DNA of 64,000 nt, from the NCBI GenBank assembly GCA_009823505.1, contig VZQC01008079.1:492040-556039 (forward strand), written 5' to 3'. The notes below the pieces were generated by a model that was not told the DNA's origin, ran no database searches, and saw nothing but the letters and a program-made list of their open reading frames with translations. Source of the stretch: Rhizomys pruinosus (lineage: Eukaryota > Chordata > Mammalia > Rodentia > Spalacidae). Below are positions 11,549 to 23,524 of this stretch, piece by piece; the first letter of the stretch is position 1, and the number at the start of each line of letters is the position of its first letter. The position numbers were made by a program, and so were the translations under genes.

Positions 11549-13198
11549 ATGCATGCCAAAAGTAAATTTATTGTTTTTGTTTTTGTGCACAATATAGAAT
11601 GAAAGAAGTTTGAAGTGGCCGCTTTGTTTTGATAGAAAACACACAGGAGAACATGGACACATGGCAGTTACATGAATCACAAAGACACATTAGAGAACGG
11701 TTATAGCACAGAGACAGGTTGGACAGACACATGACCTAATTGTATCCATTAACTCTGGACAGTGAGAAATCCCTTTGTTCCCCTAGAATGTCATAGGTAA
11801 GTGTTCTTACCCAGAATAACCTGATGTCAAGGCACAGAAGATTCTCAGTTCCATGATCTGCTGCACACATAACTCTAAAGTTGTCCATCATTGTGCAGGG
11901 CTGTACAAGCATTAATTGCAATTGTCACCTTTACACAGAATCATTTAGAGTTTAAGACATCTACTTAGGTGGGAATAGCATGTGTGCCCATACTATGCAT
12001 GCAGCACAGGCTATGTGTGTGTGCATGAACAGGATGGCAGACAGGGCAAACAGGCAGGCAGATCTGGCTGGCATATTTTATGTGCTAATTTAATGAGAAT
12101 AAATTAATTGTTAGTGGAAAAACCAAAAGTCCCTGGAAACTTTACTGTCTGAGGCAAGGTCTGAATGCCAGGTGGGATGGGATGTGTTGGACACAACTTG
12201 TTAATCTCAGATGCAGAGGCTTGTGTACAGAAGCAGAAACAAAATGGATTTCTGAATAAAATGGGGTTTATAAAGAAAACCAATGAAGTGGAAAATGCCA
12301 AAATCTGAAACAATCCCTTAAAAGTAGGTAAGTCTTATAAACAAAATATAAAAAAAACCAGTGTTTGTTAAAGAGCCAGATGATGCAAAAAATCCCAAAC
12401 AAAAGCCTGTAAAAACATTATCCATACAAAAGTAAAAATGGAAAATTGATTGTATTTTGAAATGAAAACCTGGTAAAAACAAAAATTGGTTACTCTGACA
12501 TAAAAATGTATTAATTGGATCTCAATTGCCTTTTTATAATAATTCATTATAAATACCCAAAAACCAAAATTGTGAAAGGATCAGAACATTCCATTAAATA
12601 AAACGTAAAAGGATTGGAGTATGGCATTAATTGGTATAAGCTTTGATGTAAATTCAAGTTTGCAAGAATATTCCTGAAACATGTCAAGATGGCAGCTGAG
12701 GAGTGGGTGTGATTTAGCATGGCTGCCATGGAAACGGAGAATGGGCAGACACAGCCACACTCCATCCTTTTCTGTTTGAATGAGTGTGGGAAAAGGCACA
12801 GTAAAGAAAAGTTAAAAAGGGGAGGGGAGGAAAAGAGGGGAGAGGAGAGGAGAGGAGAGAAGAGAGAAAAAGATCTGTAGGAAGGAAGTAAAGCTTTTAT
12901 CCCCAGAAGCACCTTCTGAAGACTAGAACGCATCTGCTCTGATTTCAGGGGTGCTGGTCAGAGTCTACAGGCCCATGACCAATATGGGGGGCTTTGAAAC
13001 TGAGTACACAGGCCTGTAAATCGGTCCCAGAATTTACAAGGGGGACCAAAATAAAACACGTCTGGATTCTGTCTCCAGTGTCCTGGAAGATAGAGGTCTG
13101 GACAGAGCCAGCCAAGGGCAGGATTTGGGAACTCTCTGACACACCAGTTCTTAGGAGAGTTAAAAAAACCGGGAAAATGGAAAAATGGGAGACTAAAT
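11549..13198. mobile_element. Internal region of the 7.8 kb LTR element, unidentified
   Basis: No coding domain recognised. It contains an AG-rich simple stretch at about 12811-12874. The minus-strand open frames (up to 128 codons) show no conserved family. Confidence 0.35.
12811..12874. repeat. GGAGA-type purine simple repeat
   Basis: Near-continuous G/A stretch built from aggag/gagag units. Confidence 0.8.
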
Positions 13199-13206
13199 AA
13201 AAGGTG

Positions 13207-13455
13207 AAGGAGAGATGGCCTAGCGGTTAAGAGCACCGACCGCTCTTACAGAGGACCGGGGTTCGAACCCCAGCACCCACATAGCGGCCGAAAATCGTCT
13301 GAAACTCCAATTCCAGGAGAACTCCAGTTCCAGGGGAATCCGAGACCCTCATCTGACCTCCGTGGCATTGCACGACACGGGTGCACAAACCTGCATGCAG
13401 ATAGTACATTCATACACATACAGAAATAAATGAAATTAAATAAAAAATATCTTTA
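13207..13455 (+). mobile_element. B2-type SINE
   Basis: A box tggcctagcggttaagagc, B box ggttcgaacccc, doubled aactccaattccagg/aactccagttccagg body and an A-rich tail. Flanked by aaaggtgaagg-type direct repeats (about 13200-13211 and 13456-13467). Confidence 0.92.
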
Positions 13456-13974
13456 AAAGGTGAAGGAGAAGAACATAGGGAAGACAGAGGCAGAAAAGTG
13501 TAGGTTAGAATTCACAGAGGAAATGTTGAGGCAGAGGGGGCAGGACATACACAGAGTCACACAGAAGGTAGGGGTGGGAGATGGTATCTCCACTCAGATA
13601 CCTGTCTGTCCGGCTGCCCCTGAGGTGACTTAAGGGGTCTTATCATGAAGGTCACATGTATCAGCCCTGTGCTCCATCACCATGTGGGGAGTACCCGATG
13701 AGGTTAAATGACCCCAGTGGAATTACAGATTTGGGCCCAATCAGATTCTGTAGCCTGTCAGAGCCATGGAACCATACCACACATGCTAGTTCTCATTCAC
13801 AGTCACATAGGTATAGAGTAGGGTAGGAGAAGGAGAAGAGATGGTACCTCTGGCCAAATCAATGGTGGGTGCTGTCTAACCTGCACCCAGTAACCAGTCT
13901 GACCTGAGGCCTTACCGGCTACCCCAAGATTTGGGGGTTGGGCAAAACAGTGATCAGAGTCCATGGGATCAAAA
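13456..13974. mobile_element. Internal region of the 7.8 kb LTR element, right end
   Basis: Non-coding and unidentified. It ends at the right LTR (13975). No clear tRNA primer-binding site was found adjacent to either LTR. Confidence 0.4.
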
Positions 13975-14265
13975 CGTTAGGTTATAAAAGCTCGAACCCC
14001 CAGATAAAAAGGCACATGAGACTTAAGTCACTCTGGGAACATAGTTTACTTCCATTTGGAACTGCCAGAGTGGGCCATCTGCAGGCACGTGGTGGAACAG
14101 GAGCAGAAGCAGCCAGGGCAGGGGCGAGATGGTGACTGGGGCCCACGCATTTATAGCCATGGAGGGGGAACCTCGGGTATGGGGAAGAGGTCAGAAGATT
14201 GACAGCCTCTGGAGGAAGTGAACATCTGTGTGTCCCTTGGAATTCTGGGAAGCCCAGACCTTACA
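13975..14265. mobile_element. Right LTR (291 bp) of the 7.8 kb LTR element
   Basis: Matches 6464-6754 along its whole length, with the first base of TG mutated to C. It ends GACCTTACA and is followed by the target-site duplication tacac (14266-14270), after which the interrupted L1 ORF2 resumes (acaatggagttctatgcag). Confidence 0.85.
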
Positions 14266-14650
14266 TACACAATGGAGTTCTATGCAGTGGTAAAGAAAGA
14301 TGACATCATGAATTTTGCAGGTAAATGGATGGAACTAGAAGATATTAGGCTAAGTGAAGTAACACAGTCCCAGAAAAACAAATGAGGAATGGTATCCTTC
14401 ATTTGTGGATGCTAGCACCAAGTACTTACTTGTAAGGCAAACTGAGTAACACAAGTGTTATATTTCTCTTTATCTAAAAGCAACTGTGCTCTTAGAATGT
14501 GAATCCTTTCACAGGCTCTAGAATTAACTTACTACTTATTTTCAGACTTTATAATTTTGATACAAGGGTTCAGGGTATCTTTGCATATTTTAGAGCAATA
14601 TAAAATTAGAAGGGAAAAGTGTGAATCCCAAAATATGATTTGTAAATAAC
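14266..14650 (+). mobile_element. L1 ORF2 C-terminus and 3' UTR
   Basis: Continues the L1 cut at 6463. It encodes the TMEFYAVVKKDDIMNFAGKW-type tail of ORF2, then a 3' UTR similar to the reversed copy at 36160-36500 (shared aaagcaactgtgct...). Confidence 0.8.
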
Positions 14651-14736
14651 ATACAGTTTATTTTCACATGACATGATCTGAGCACATGCTTGACATATAT
14701 AAATACATTAAGTAGTTCATATAATTAATACAAGAG

Positions 14737-15690
14737 AGCACTGATAGCAGCAATGGATTATTCTGCCAAGGAGATACTAGCCAGGGGACCCAAGCCCACC
14801 CTCAAAGGTTAAGGCTTATTGCCTGTAAACTGGGATATCTGCAAGAAAAGAGGTGATAAGGTCCGCCCTGCTGTCAATGACCTGATGTAACCATGGGATG
14901 ATTGTATCGGGATCACACTTAGAAGTATAAAGTTGGTTTCTGGAATACCAGAGAGTGTTACCAAAGGCCACTGAACCAATAAAGCAAACGTTGGTCTCCT
15001 TGAGTCAAGCAAAACTCCTCCACCAACATCAGCTACACCCCAATTGCTTGGAGGTTCTGTGCAGCAGTGGCAGCCATATGTCTGTATATCCCAACTTTAT
15101 TTGATTATTAGCTCTCTCCTTGGAGGAATAACTCGTGGATGTTGCCACAAGCTTATACCTTCTAGTGATTAGGAGATTTATATGCCACAGTAAGGCCTTG
15201 TCATCTCTCTCAGGGAAAAAAAATAAAAAAAAGTAATCCAGGGATTAACACACCATCCAAACATCTGTGTCTATACCAAAGTAACCTACCATAGTAACTA
15301 GCAATGTTTAAATACATATATATCTAATCGCTTATGCTTCATTAGTAGGATTGAAAACCTGTCACTGGGCAATCGGTCAGCCCACGAAAGGAAACAGCCA
15401 GAACTGATTAGAGTCCAAAACGACATCTCCAGACAAAGTAGACTGATGTGCTTCTTGTCCACCTGTGCCCCATCTCTAAGCCTAAGGAACAATCTGTGGA
15501 AGACGGTGAGTGGTATATTGTAGGGGCTGCGATTGGGGTGAACAGTAAAACTACGACAATATAGTCTGGACACTAATTTGATCAACTTGATTGAACAGTC
15601 AAGCCCCTCCAGCTGGATGGTGGGAGCCTTGGGCTCTGTGGGCTGGGGCACAACTTCTTGCAAATTGGTTTTATATGAAGGATTCTTGTG
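14737..15690 (+). repeat. Unclassified ~0.9 kb interspersed repeat, copy 1
   Basis: Colinear with 16955-17845: shared blocks include attattctgcc, accaaaggccact, ttggtctcc, ctctccttggaggaataactc, aacatctgtgtctat and gaaacagccagaac. An internal AATAAAGC (near 14980) followed by ttggtctcc resembles an LTR R/U5 region, while the end (from about 15370) is the same block as the L1-type 3' fragments elsewhere. It may be composite. Confidence 0.6.
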
Positions 15691-15717
15691 CTAAAAAAGG
15701 AGCTAGATACTGACATT

Positions 15718-15900
15718 TGAACTAACTGGGAATATAAAATGCTAGTTGTTTTATTTATAGTTTGTATTGGGTTGGTCTATATATTTTTCTGAAATACACA
15801 ACATCACAGTGTAACACTTTCTTTTACTTGTAGGACAATTTAAAGGAATTAAGCTTAAATTTTTACTTCCAAAATAAGTAGAAGTCTTAGTCCAGTCATA
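15718..15900. repeat. Local direct duplication, copy 1
   Basis: About 180 bp recur at 16058-16235: ggaatataaaatg, gttttatttata, tttctgaa..aacaacatcac and acactttcttttacttgta are shared in order. Diverged and non-coding. Confidence 0.65.
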
Positions 15901-16057
15901 TAGCATTAAAGAGCAAAGTGTTTATTGGGTAAAATTTATTTAGCAGGTACTCAACTCTGCCCAAGCTTTATCCACCAAGTATAGGATAATTTAAGGCTTA
16001 GTGAATTGTTTAGATTAGTTAAATTTAGGTGTAGGTTTTGGTGGAAATGGTAATACA

Positions 16058-16235
16058 ACTGAACTAATTAGGAATATAAAATGTTAATTGGTTTTATTTA
16101 TAATTTGTATTTGGTTAAGTTATACAAATGGCCTTATATTTTTTCTGAATAAACAACATCACATTAACACTTTCTTTTACTTGTACGGACACCTTTAAAA
16201 CGTACCTCCGACATTTCCTTCCCAAATAAGTAGCA
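16058..16235. repeat. Local direct duplication, copy 2
   Basis: Partner of 15718-15900, about 340 bp downstream in the same orientation. Confidence 0.65.
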
Positions 16236-16954
16236 TACAGTCAATGAGAAAACAGTTTGGGTCAATTTTAATGCAAATGTTATGCCTTGGCTTCCGTGTT
16301 TATGGTTTGTTGTTATACAACTGTACGCTCTTACGGTCCAAACATAAATAACCAAAAAAAGAAGAGCGACTGGTGGGAGGTGCGGGGTTGTTCCTTTCTG
16401 GGATACAAATGGAAAACCCTGTGTTCCCACATCCTATTGATAAATTTCAATTTTTCTGATAACCTAACACCATGGGGGAGAATTTTATGTTCCCACAGGT
16501 AAAAAATCCCAATGCTAAATGCCTGAAAACTACAAATACTTATGGCTGTGGCAGGATGCACTGGGGAATGTCCAGCAGAGAGATTGACCATCTGACATTA
16601 AGGAATGAGAACCTCAGCACTGCTGAGTCATGGACACGAGCGAATCTCTCTGAATAATATTGGGGTTGACTGTTTATAAGGGCCCTAATGAGGTTACCTT
16701 CCAGAGGTGCTGGAGAACCTTTCCTACCTCTCCCCTTTGTTAGGAAAAAGAAAAACATGAGGGTAATGAAACCAACGCCCTACTGAACACTAGAGCATGT
16801 TACAGTGGTATTTCCTATAAAACAGGCATAACTACCTTTTTTATTGATGATAGCATAGGAACTTGAAAGAGATAATTCCTCTATCTAGAGCCAAATTTCA
16901 ATAGTAAAAGGTTTTATAAGTTGTGTAATTAAGCAAAATATATTACTACAGGAA
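16236..16954. other. Unidentified non-coding stretch
   Basis: No SINE, LTR or L1 segment recognised. The overlapping open frames on both strands are under 90 codons and look spurious. Confidence 0.35.
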
Positions 16955-17845
16955 AGCTCTGACATCAGCAATGAATTATTCTGCCTAGGAGATGTTGGCT
17001 AGGGGATTCAAAACCCCCCCCCCAAATTATAAAGGCCTTTTGTCTACAAGTGGGATATATGCAAGGAGAAAGGCAGTAAGTCCCTGTTGTCGAAGACCTG
17101 GTGTGAGCATGAAAAATGTTATGAGACGTCACGTGCTAGCATACAACTGGCCTCTGAAATGCTAGAGAGCATTACCAAAGGCCACTAAAGCAATACAGCA
17201 AAATATTGGTCTCCCTGAGACAAGCAAGACTCCTCCGTCAATATCAGCTACACCTCAACAGCCTGGAGATACTGTGCAACAGTGGCAGCCAAGTGTATAT
17301 ATATATATCTCCCAAATCTATTTGGCTATTAGCTCTCTCCTTGGAGGAATAACTCACAGCGGATGTCACAAGCTTATGCCCTCTAGTGGTTAGGCGATGT
17401 TATAAGCCACAATAAGAACTTGTCACCCTTTATAGAGAAACCACAGTTTGCGGATTAGCATACCATCCAAGCATCTGTGTCTATGCTCACAGCTTAGCTT
17501 GACATAATAAGTGGTGCTTTGTTAGTATGACTAAAAAGGGTATCACTGGGAAAGTGTCAATCCATGAAGGGAAACAACCTGAACAGACTGGAGTCCAAAA
17601 TGACAACTCCAAAGAAATTAGACTGTTTTCTTCTCACCCACTTCTGCCCCTTTCCCAAAGCCCAGGGAACAAACTGCGGAAGAGGAGGCATGGTAGATTT
17701 TAAGAGCTGTGGAGAGATAGGGGTGAATCATAAGACTACAGGAATATAGTCTGGACTCCTGATTGATCAACATACCTGTGCATACAAGCTTCTCCAACTG
17801 GAATATGGGAACCTTGGGTTGTTCAAAATTTGGACATAGATACTT
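16955..17845 (+). repeat. Unclassified ~0.9 kb interspersed repeat, copy 2
   Basis: Same block order as 14737-15690, including a run of Cs at 17012-17022 and the gaaacaacctgaacagactggagtcc block near 17570. Confidence 0.6.
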
Positions 17846-18237
17846 GCAAAATGCATCAATTACCTAATTGTATGACATACTGAGTAACATCAATGTTATC
17901 TGCAAACAACTGTGTCATTATATTGTACGATCCCTTAAAAATAAAAAAAAATAAATTAAAAAAAAGAAAAAATATATATGTTGCAACAATACAGGTTGGA
18001 GGGAACAACAACATCAAAAGAACTGGGACAGGGAACTAACTGAAACAGTACAGATCTCCTCCATCCCAAAATAATCCTGTGCTTTGAAAAAGTTTGAAAA
18101 GACTCAGAAGGTGATCCAGGACATGTATGGCAGATTGCATGAATTTGGGAGGGGCAGGGGCATGGAGGGGGAGATGAGTCTGGATTGCACTGAGAAGTGA
18201 TGCATGAAATGCACAAAACTTCAATAAAATACTAAAA
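17846..18237 (+). mobile_element. L1 3' UTR fragment
   Basis: Shares aactaactgaaacagta, gaaaagactcag and the G-rich aattgggaggggcagggg-type tract with the 3' UTR of the full-length L1 (38000-38280, other strand). It ends with aataaaatactaaaaaa. Confidence 0.6.
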
Positions 18238-18540
18238 AAGTATTCCATTACAATGTTCTGGATTCCTTTAATATCTGTTGTAATGTTTCCCCTTTCATTT
18301 CTGATTTCGTAAAATTTCTTTCTATTTTAGTTAACTGGGCTAAGGGTTTGCCAATCTTGTATAAGTTTTCAGAGAACTAGGTCTTAGATTCAATTATTCT
18401 TTATATTGTTTCCTTTGTTTCTGTATCATTAGTTTCTTCTCTGATTTATTTCTTCTCATCTAGTAGGTTTGGGTTTGGTTTGTTCTTGCTTTTCCAGAGT
18501 CTCGATGTACTATTAAGTAATTTATCTGTGCACTTTCTGA
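18238..18540 (-). mobile_element. L1 ORF2 fragment
   Basis: This is the reverse complement of L1 ORF2 sequence also present on the plus strand at about 51960-52130 (shared agactctggaaaaagcaag and ctagtagatgagaagaaat). Decayed. Confidence 0.8.
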
Positions 18541-18672
18541 TTTTTTTGGTCATTTTGAGACAGGGTCTCCTTTTAGTCCCAGCTGGCCTGGAGCTCACTC
18601 TGTACACCAGGCTGGATTTGAACTCACAGAGATCCACCTGACTCCCCAAGGTGTTGGGCTTTCCATGAGTGC
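18541..18672 (-). mobile_element. B1 SINE
   Basis: 7SL-derived: rc contains the agttcaaatccagcctggtgtacagagtgagc and gggactaaaaggagaccctgtctc cores. The 5' end is degraded. Confidence 0.85.
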
Positions 18673-19139
18673 AGGACATCTGAGAAATTTGTTTGCATTA
18701 TATTTTGGGAAGCCAGCCACATGTTACTTCCTCAGCCCCCAACCCTAGCCTGGGGAGCTCCCCAGCTCTCAGTCTTATTCAGCTTTCTTCTCATTGTGAT
18801 GCACCTTTGTTTGTAGTAAAGTCCATTTTTCCTTATTCTGAGTCTCCATCCAGGTTCTCAGAGGCAGCCTCCAGTCTACCATCTTACCTAGAACCTTAGA
18901 TTACTATTTATTCTTTAGAAACACTTTTTATTCCAGAATACTTTCAGATCTAAAGGAGTCATGAAGCTATCACATGGCTTTCCTACACATCCCTTACCAC
19001 ATTTTCCATACTGTTAGCATCTTACATGTCCAGTAAGGAACTGCTACTAATACAAGATGATTTAAACACCAAGATTATCCAGATTTCACTGATTTTTCCA
19101 ATACAGTTTACTCCCCAAACTGCAGTGGTCAGCACCTCC
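18673..19139. other. Unidentified non-coding stretch
   Basis: No recognisable repeat or gene. Confidence 0.35.
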
Positions 19140-19369
19140 TAGAACAGAACTACTGACTGCTGCATTAGTACAACAGCTGGTTTGAATCAGTCCAAAGAAG
19201 ACTCCATAAGAGCACCTGGAATATGTGGGAAAGCAAGGCCAGTTTCAAGCCCTGATGATTTATTGGCTGAGTTTCCTTCAGGGTGGTACTTACAGGATAA
19301 GTGCTCTGGAATGTAATTTCTTATCTTTGGCCAGAGTGAACCATAACTACAGGCAACCATATACTTTTT

Positions 19370-19512
19370 GGTCTTTTTTTTTCCAGACAGGGTCTCCCCA
19401 TAGCCTTAGCTGGCCTGGAAATCACTATGTAGAACAGGCTGACCTTCTATTCAGAGATCCACTTGCCACTGCCTCATGAGAGCTGGGATTAAAGGCATGC
19501 TCCACCAGGAGA
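19370..19512 (-). mobile_element. B1 SINE
   Basis: rc shows tttaatcccagctctcatgaggcag, gcctgttctacatagtgatt and gagaccctgtctgg. Absent from the right arm of the inverted duplication at the corresponding place (about 35750). Confidence 0.85.
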
Positions 19513-19967
19513 ATAGCCTCATCTCATTTTTTTTTGATCTACCTAATTCATGTAGCCTGCCCTATTGATACTCTTTAAGCTCCTTATGGATGAGAAAGAG
19601 CGAATCTCCAGTGAAGAGCTCCAGAATGTAGGAGAAACTGGATGTCTGTCTTCAGATCACTGTGACAACTGAGGAATCCACCAGTCCAGAGGAATTCTCT
19701 GTGTGTGACACTGTGCTGGCTTGGAAGAGAAGCCATGTAATCAGAAGGATCTTCTGGTTACTATTTTATCCTGGCTTTTCCAGTTTTGTGGTCTAAAGTG
19801 GGTGTTTCAGCTTTACTCTCAATTTCTAGACTATTTATCAGCCTGTTCTCCGTGGGTAGTTGCTAACTGGAAGTTTTGGAGAGGATCTAAGGCTGCAGAA
19901 CTATTCTGCTAAGCGGTTAATGTCCTTTTCAGTAGTTTTGCTTTTAACACTTTTGTTAAAAAAATAT

Positions 19968-20181
19968 GGGGCTGGAGAGATGGCCTAGCGGTTAAGAGCA
20001 CTGACTGCTCTTACAGAGGACCTGGGTTCGATCCCCAGCACCAACATGGTGGCCGAGAACCATCTGAAACTCCAATTCCAGGAGAACTCCAGTTCCAGGG
20101 GAATCCAACACCCTCTTCTGACCTCTGCAGCATTGCACGACATTACATTGATACACATACAGAAATAAATAAAATTAAAAA
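19968..20181 (+). mobile_element. B2-type SINE with internal deletion
   Basis: A box and B box (gggttcgatcccc) intact. The doubled ccaattccagg/ccagttccagg body is present. About 30 bp before the tail are deleted (cgacattacattgatac). Absent from the right arm of the inverted duplication. Confidence 0.92.
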
Positions 20182-21041
20182 TAACTGATTAACTTTTCAC
20201 CATTACTGTGCAAGAGAATTCTGATTTTGACTATGTGCTTACATTTACCCATTACTTTTATAACTTTTAGGTTTTGTGTTATTAAGTAGCTTAGAACTCA
20301 AATTCTTGGTTAGGGTACATGATAAATAAAGGGCACAGATTGTATTGTGTTCCAGTCAGTCTCTAATGACCTTGGACTCAGTCTCATCACTCTACTTCCT
20401 GAAGAAGCTCTAGGACCTACTCTGTGGAATATCTCAGAGGAAGGCAGGGACCACAAACTGAGATATCAATGAACTGTGAGCTGTAAAGGATGTAATCAGT
20501 GTTGTGGGAGACTGTGAGGGCAGACCTTGCTTTGTCTGGGGACAGTGTGTGATCTGTGATTACTTCAGACCACACTTGATCGTATCAGAAGCCCTGATGG
20601 GGAGGGCCACTGGTGCATCCATGTGAAGCACAGTTTTTCCTGTGTCTCTTGTGGCTCAGCCCATTTAGTCCCTCTTATATCCCTTACAATGGGCAATATA
20701 GGAAATTGGACAATTACTCCATCCTGGCTCATTTTCTCACTTGAAACTTGGATTATTTTCCCCTGGGCATTAATCTTGTTGATAGATGCACATCTTTCTG
20801 CTTCTTGAAAGCTGACCTCAGCATTCAGTAGACTCTTTGGCTAAGGAAACTTTCTCCTGGTTTTTTTTGGATACTATTCCTCATGAATAGAAAGTGAAGG
20901 TTCCAGAAACAGGCTTTAACAGAAGATGTTTGAACACATCAAGGATTGTCACAGGTCAGCAGAATATGAGGTATCATTTCCTGGCTCTAGATTTGTGGTT
21001 TACACAAGAACATGTATGAATTGTATATTTAAAAAAATTCC

Positions 21042-22670
21042 CAGGCTGGAGAGATAGCCTAGGGGTTAAGAGTACTGACTGCTCTTGCAGAGGACCGGGG
21101 ATCGATCCCCAGCACCCACATGGCAGCTGAGAACCCCTGTAACTCCAATTTTAGGAGAACTCCAGTTCCAGGGGTGCTACTGACTGGCCCTCCGGGGGTC
21201 GTGGGTATCCAGAGTCCTCTTGGAAGGAGAACACAGGGTCGGTGAACGGCTTACAGAAGAAAAACCAAGAGAGAAGTTTTCCTGGATCTGTAGCGATTTT
21301 ATTGAGTTCAAGGCAGTGATTTTATAGTAAATTCAAGAAGAAACAGCAAGGAAAGTTGGAAAACTTTCCAGAACTACTGGACAGGTTACTAACAATTCAA
21401 TTTTCATACATTAACCAAAGTACATAGTCATGGGTCATGGTTGGCAGATTACAGCATAATACATCTTTGAGTTTAGACAATGGTCACAAAACAGCAGGCA
21501 CAAGTCTGGAACAAAACCTTTTTTGAACTGAGAAATTGTGGCTTTCCTTTTTATTATTACTTTATGACTAAAATAACCTTTACTTTGTGATCTTAAAGTT
21601 TTCTTTTTCTGTCTCCCAGGGAAATGCTCAGGCCAATTGTAATGCACCCGGAGTCAATTTTTCAACATGTCTTGCTTTGGTACAGTGTGTGCAATGCCAC
21701 TATTTACTATTGTATATTTAATTAATAATAGTTTGTTTTTGCTGTGGGGTTAACAAGCGCCAAGGAGGCCTAGCTCTTAGCGATTTTTGCATGAAGTTTA
21801 AAGTATAGTAAAAGGCCCACTACCCATCTATATTAACCCATCTATCTTCCCATTCATTATATGTTCCTGTGAAAGGAGGGGGAGAATCAGGGACCCTTTG
21901 CATGTTATTTTTTCTTAAAGGAGGAGCCCACCATCTGCCTTTAATTAAATAATGCCTCCCGCCATACACAACTGCCACTGGAATTTCCATTTTACTCAGT
22001 AACAGTCATGATATAAAACATCAATTTTACCTGATTATCCTATTTTGAACTTTTTTCAAACAATTTATTATTTTGTAATTGGTCTATGATATCACCCAAT
22101 GTAATGTTGTTTTTCCAGTGAATTTTTGCAAGAGCTTTTAAGAAAGGAGGGTCGTACTCAAAAATATTTTTATATTTAATTTGACTAAGATTTACAGAAA
22201 GTTCCTGCTCCAAGAATGGCCAAGAACTGGGGGAGGTATTTGGCTATTATTGCCAACTCCCGGAACATCTAGGTAACTCTGTCCTTTGTCTATAAGGAAC
22301 ATTTAATTAAACTTGAGAGAGGACTTTGTTGTATTAAGAAAGTATATTGTAACTAAGAAAGACGGCATGCCAAGCCCAGCACCAAGGAAGCGTGACATCT
22401 TAGGAGCATATCGGGAAATGGTCAAGGCCGAGCACTCTGTCAGGGACCTCCAGGGGGTCAGGCCCCAAAGGACTTTGCTCCCCTGCCTGCCTTGAATATG
22501 ACTTTCGTCACAGCTCATATGCAAGCGACACTGGAGTTGGTGTAACACAGGGGAATCTGAGATTCTCTTCTGACCACTGCGGCATTGCACGACACGGGTG
22601 CACAAACCTACATGCAGACAGTACACTCATACACATACAAAAATAAATAAAAAAAAATTTAAAAAAGCAA
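21042..22670 (+). mobile_element. B2-type SINE split by an LTR element
   Basis: The 5' part (21042-21174) and 3' part (22548-22670) together make one B2. The whole is flanked by aaaaaaattcc at 21031-21041 and 22671-22681. The intervening 1373 bp is an LTR insertion with its own duplication. Confidence 0.92.
21175..22547 (-). mobile_element. Solo LTR, ERVK-class (betaretrovirus-like), 1373 bp
   Basis: On the plus strand it starts TGCTACTGACTGG and ends GGTGTAACA (TG...CA on either strand). A perfect 6-bp target-site duplication cagggg lies at 21169-21174 and 22548-22553; six bases is typical of class II (ERVK) elements. In minus sense a TATA box (ACTATAAAATC near 21325-21335) is followed about 20 bp later by AATAAAA (21297-21304), giving a long U3 of about 1.2 kb and short R and U5. 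No open frame of note. Confidence 0.85.
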
Positions 22671-23080
22671 AAAAAAATTCCAATATGATGTATTTAATAG
22701 TTAGTTGACTTACACAACCTGTTCTTCATGTAAGAAAGATAGGTGCAAAATTTAGGGATCTGAAGATCATGCTTCTTGATAGGATGCATGTATCTGATGG
22801 TTGAATGGTGTGCTTGATGGATGGCATGGCTGCTTGATTATCTCTTTGTACACAGTTTACGTTTGTTTTGCCGTGGCTGACTGGGTGTACTGTTCGTGTA
22901 CAAAGTGGTGTGTAGGAGTATTTATCACTTGTGCTTAAATTCATGTGATACTAACACAATCTTTTTTTATTACCTAGACTAAGTATAAGTTTGACAAAAT
23001 GACCGACTCTTAATTGAAGATATCTTTGATTGCTTTTACTCATATTTGAGTCCACACAAGTGTTTCTTTTCTTTTTTCTT

Positions 23081-23081
23081 T

Positions 23082-23120
<39 letters not shown>

Positions 23121-23124
23121 TTTT
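23081..23124. repeat. (TTTA)n microsatellite
   Basis: Eleven or so tandem TTTA units, the A-tail (other strand) of the adjacent minus-strand B1. Confidence 0.95.
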
Positions 23125-23269
23125 GGTCTTTTCGAGACCGCGTCTCCTTGTAGTCCTGGCTGACCTGGACCTCACTCTGTAGACCAGGCTAGCCTTCAAC
23201 TCCCAAAGATCCACCTGCCTCTGCCTCCCAAGTGCTGGGATTAAAGGCGTGCGCCACCACGCCTGGCTC
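23124..23269 (-). mobile_element. B1 SINE, well preserved
   Basis: rc begins agccaggcgtggtggcgcacgcc and includes tttaatcccagcacttggg and the gaccctg-like end. CpGs are retained, which suggests a young copy. Confidence 0.95.
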
Positions 23270-23524
23270 ATACAAGTGTTTCTATGCAATATACACATAT
23301 TTTAATCTCTCAAGGGTGTAAAAGAGAAGGAACTAATGCTGTTTGGTAATATATGCATTTGGAATACATGTATGTGTCTGTATACTCAGGAAACATTCTC
23401 ATAGAGACCTTTTTGCCAATGCTTTATCCTCTTATATCAGGCAGTTCCTTGTAGGTTCCTCCTTGAGCTAAATGGGTAGTGTTTGCCCACAGGACTTGAA
23501 GTCCTCTCATTTCTGTTTGTCTAT

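Noticed and set aside
23081..23124. (TTTA)n run as a possible functional array
   Set aside because: It is simply the expanded A-tail of a minus-strand B1.
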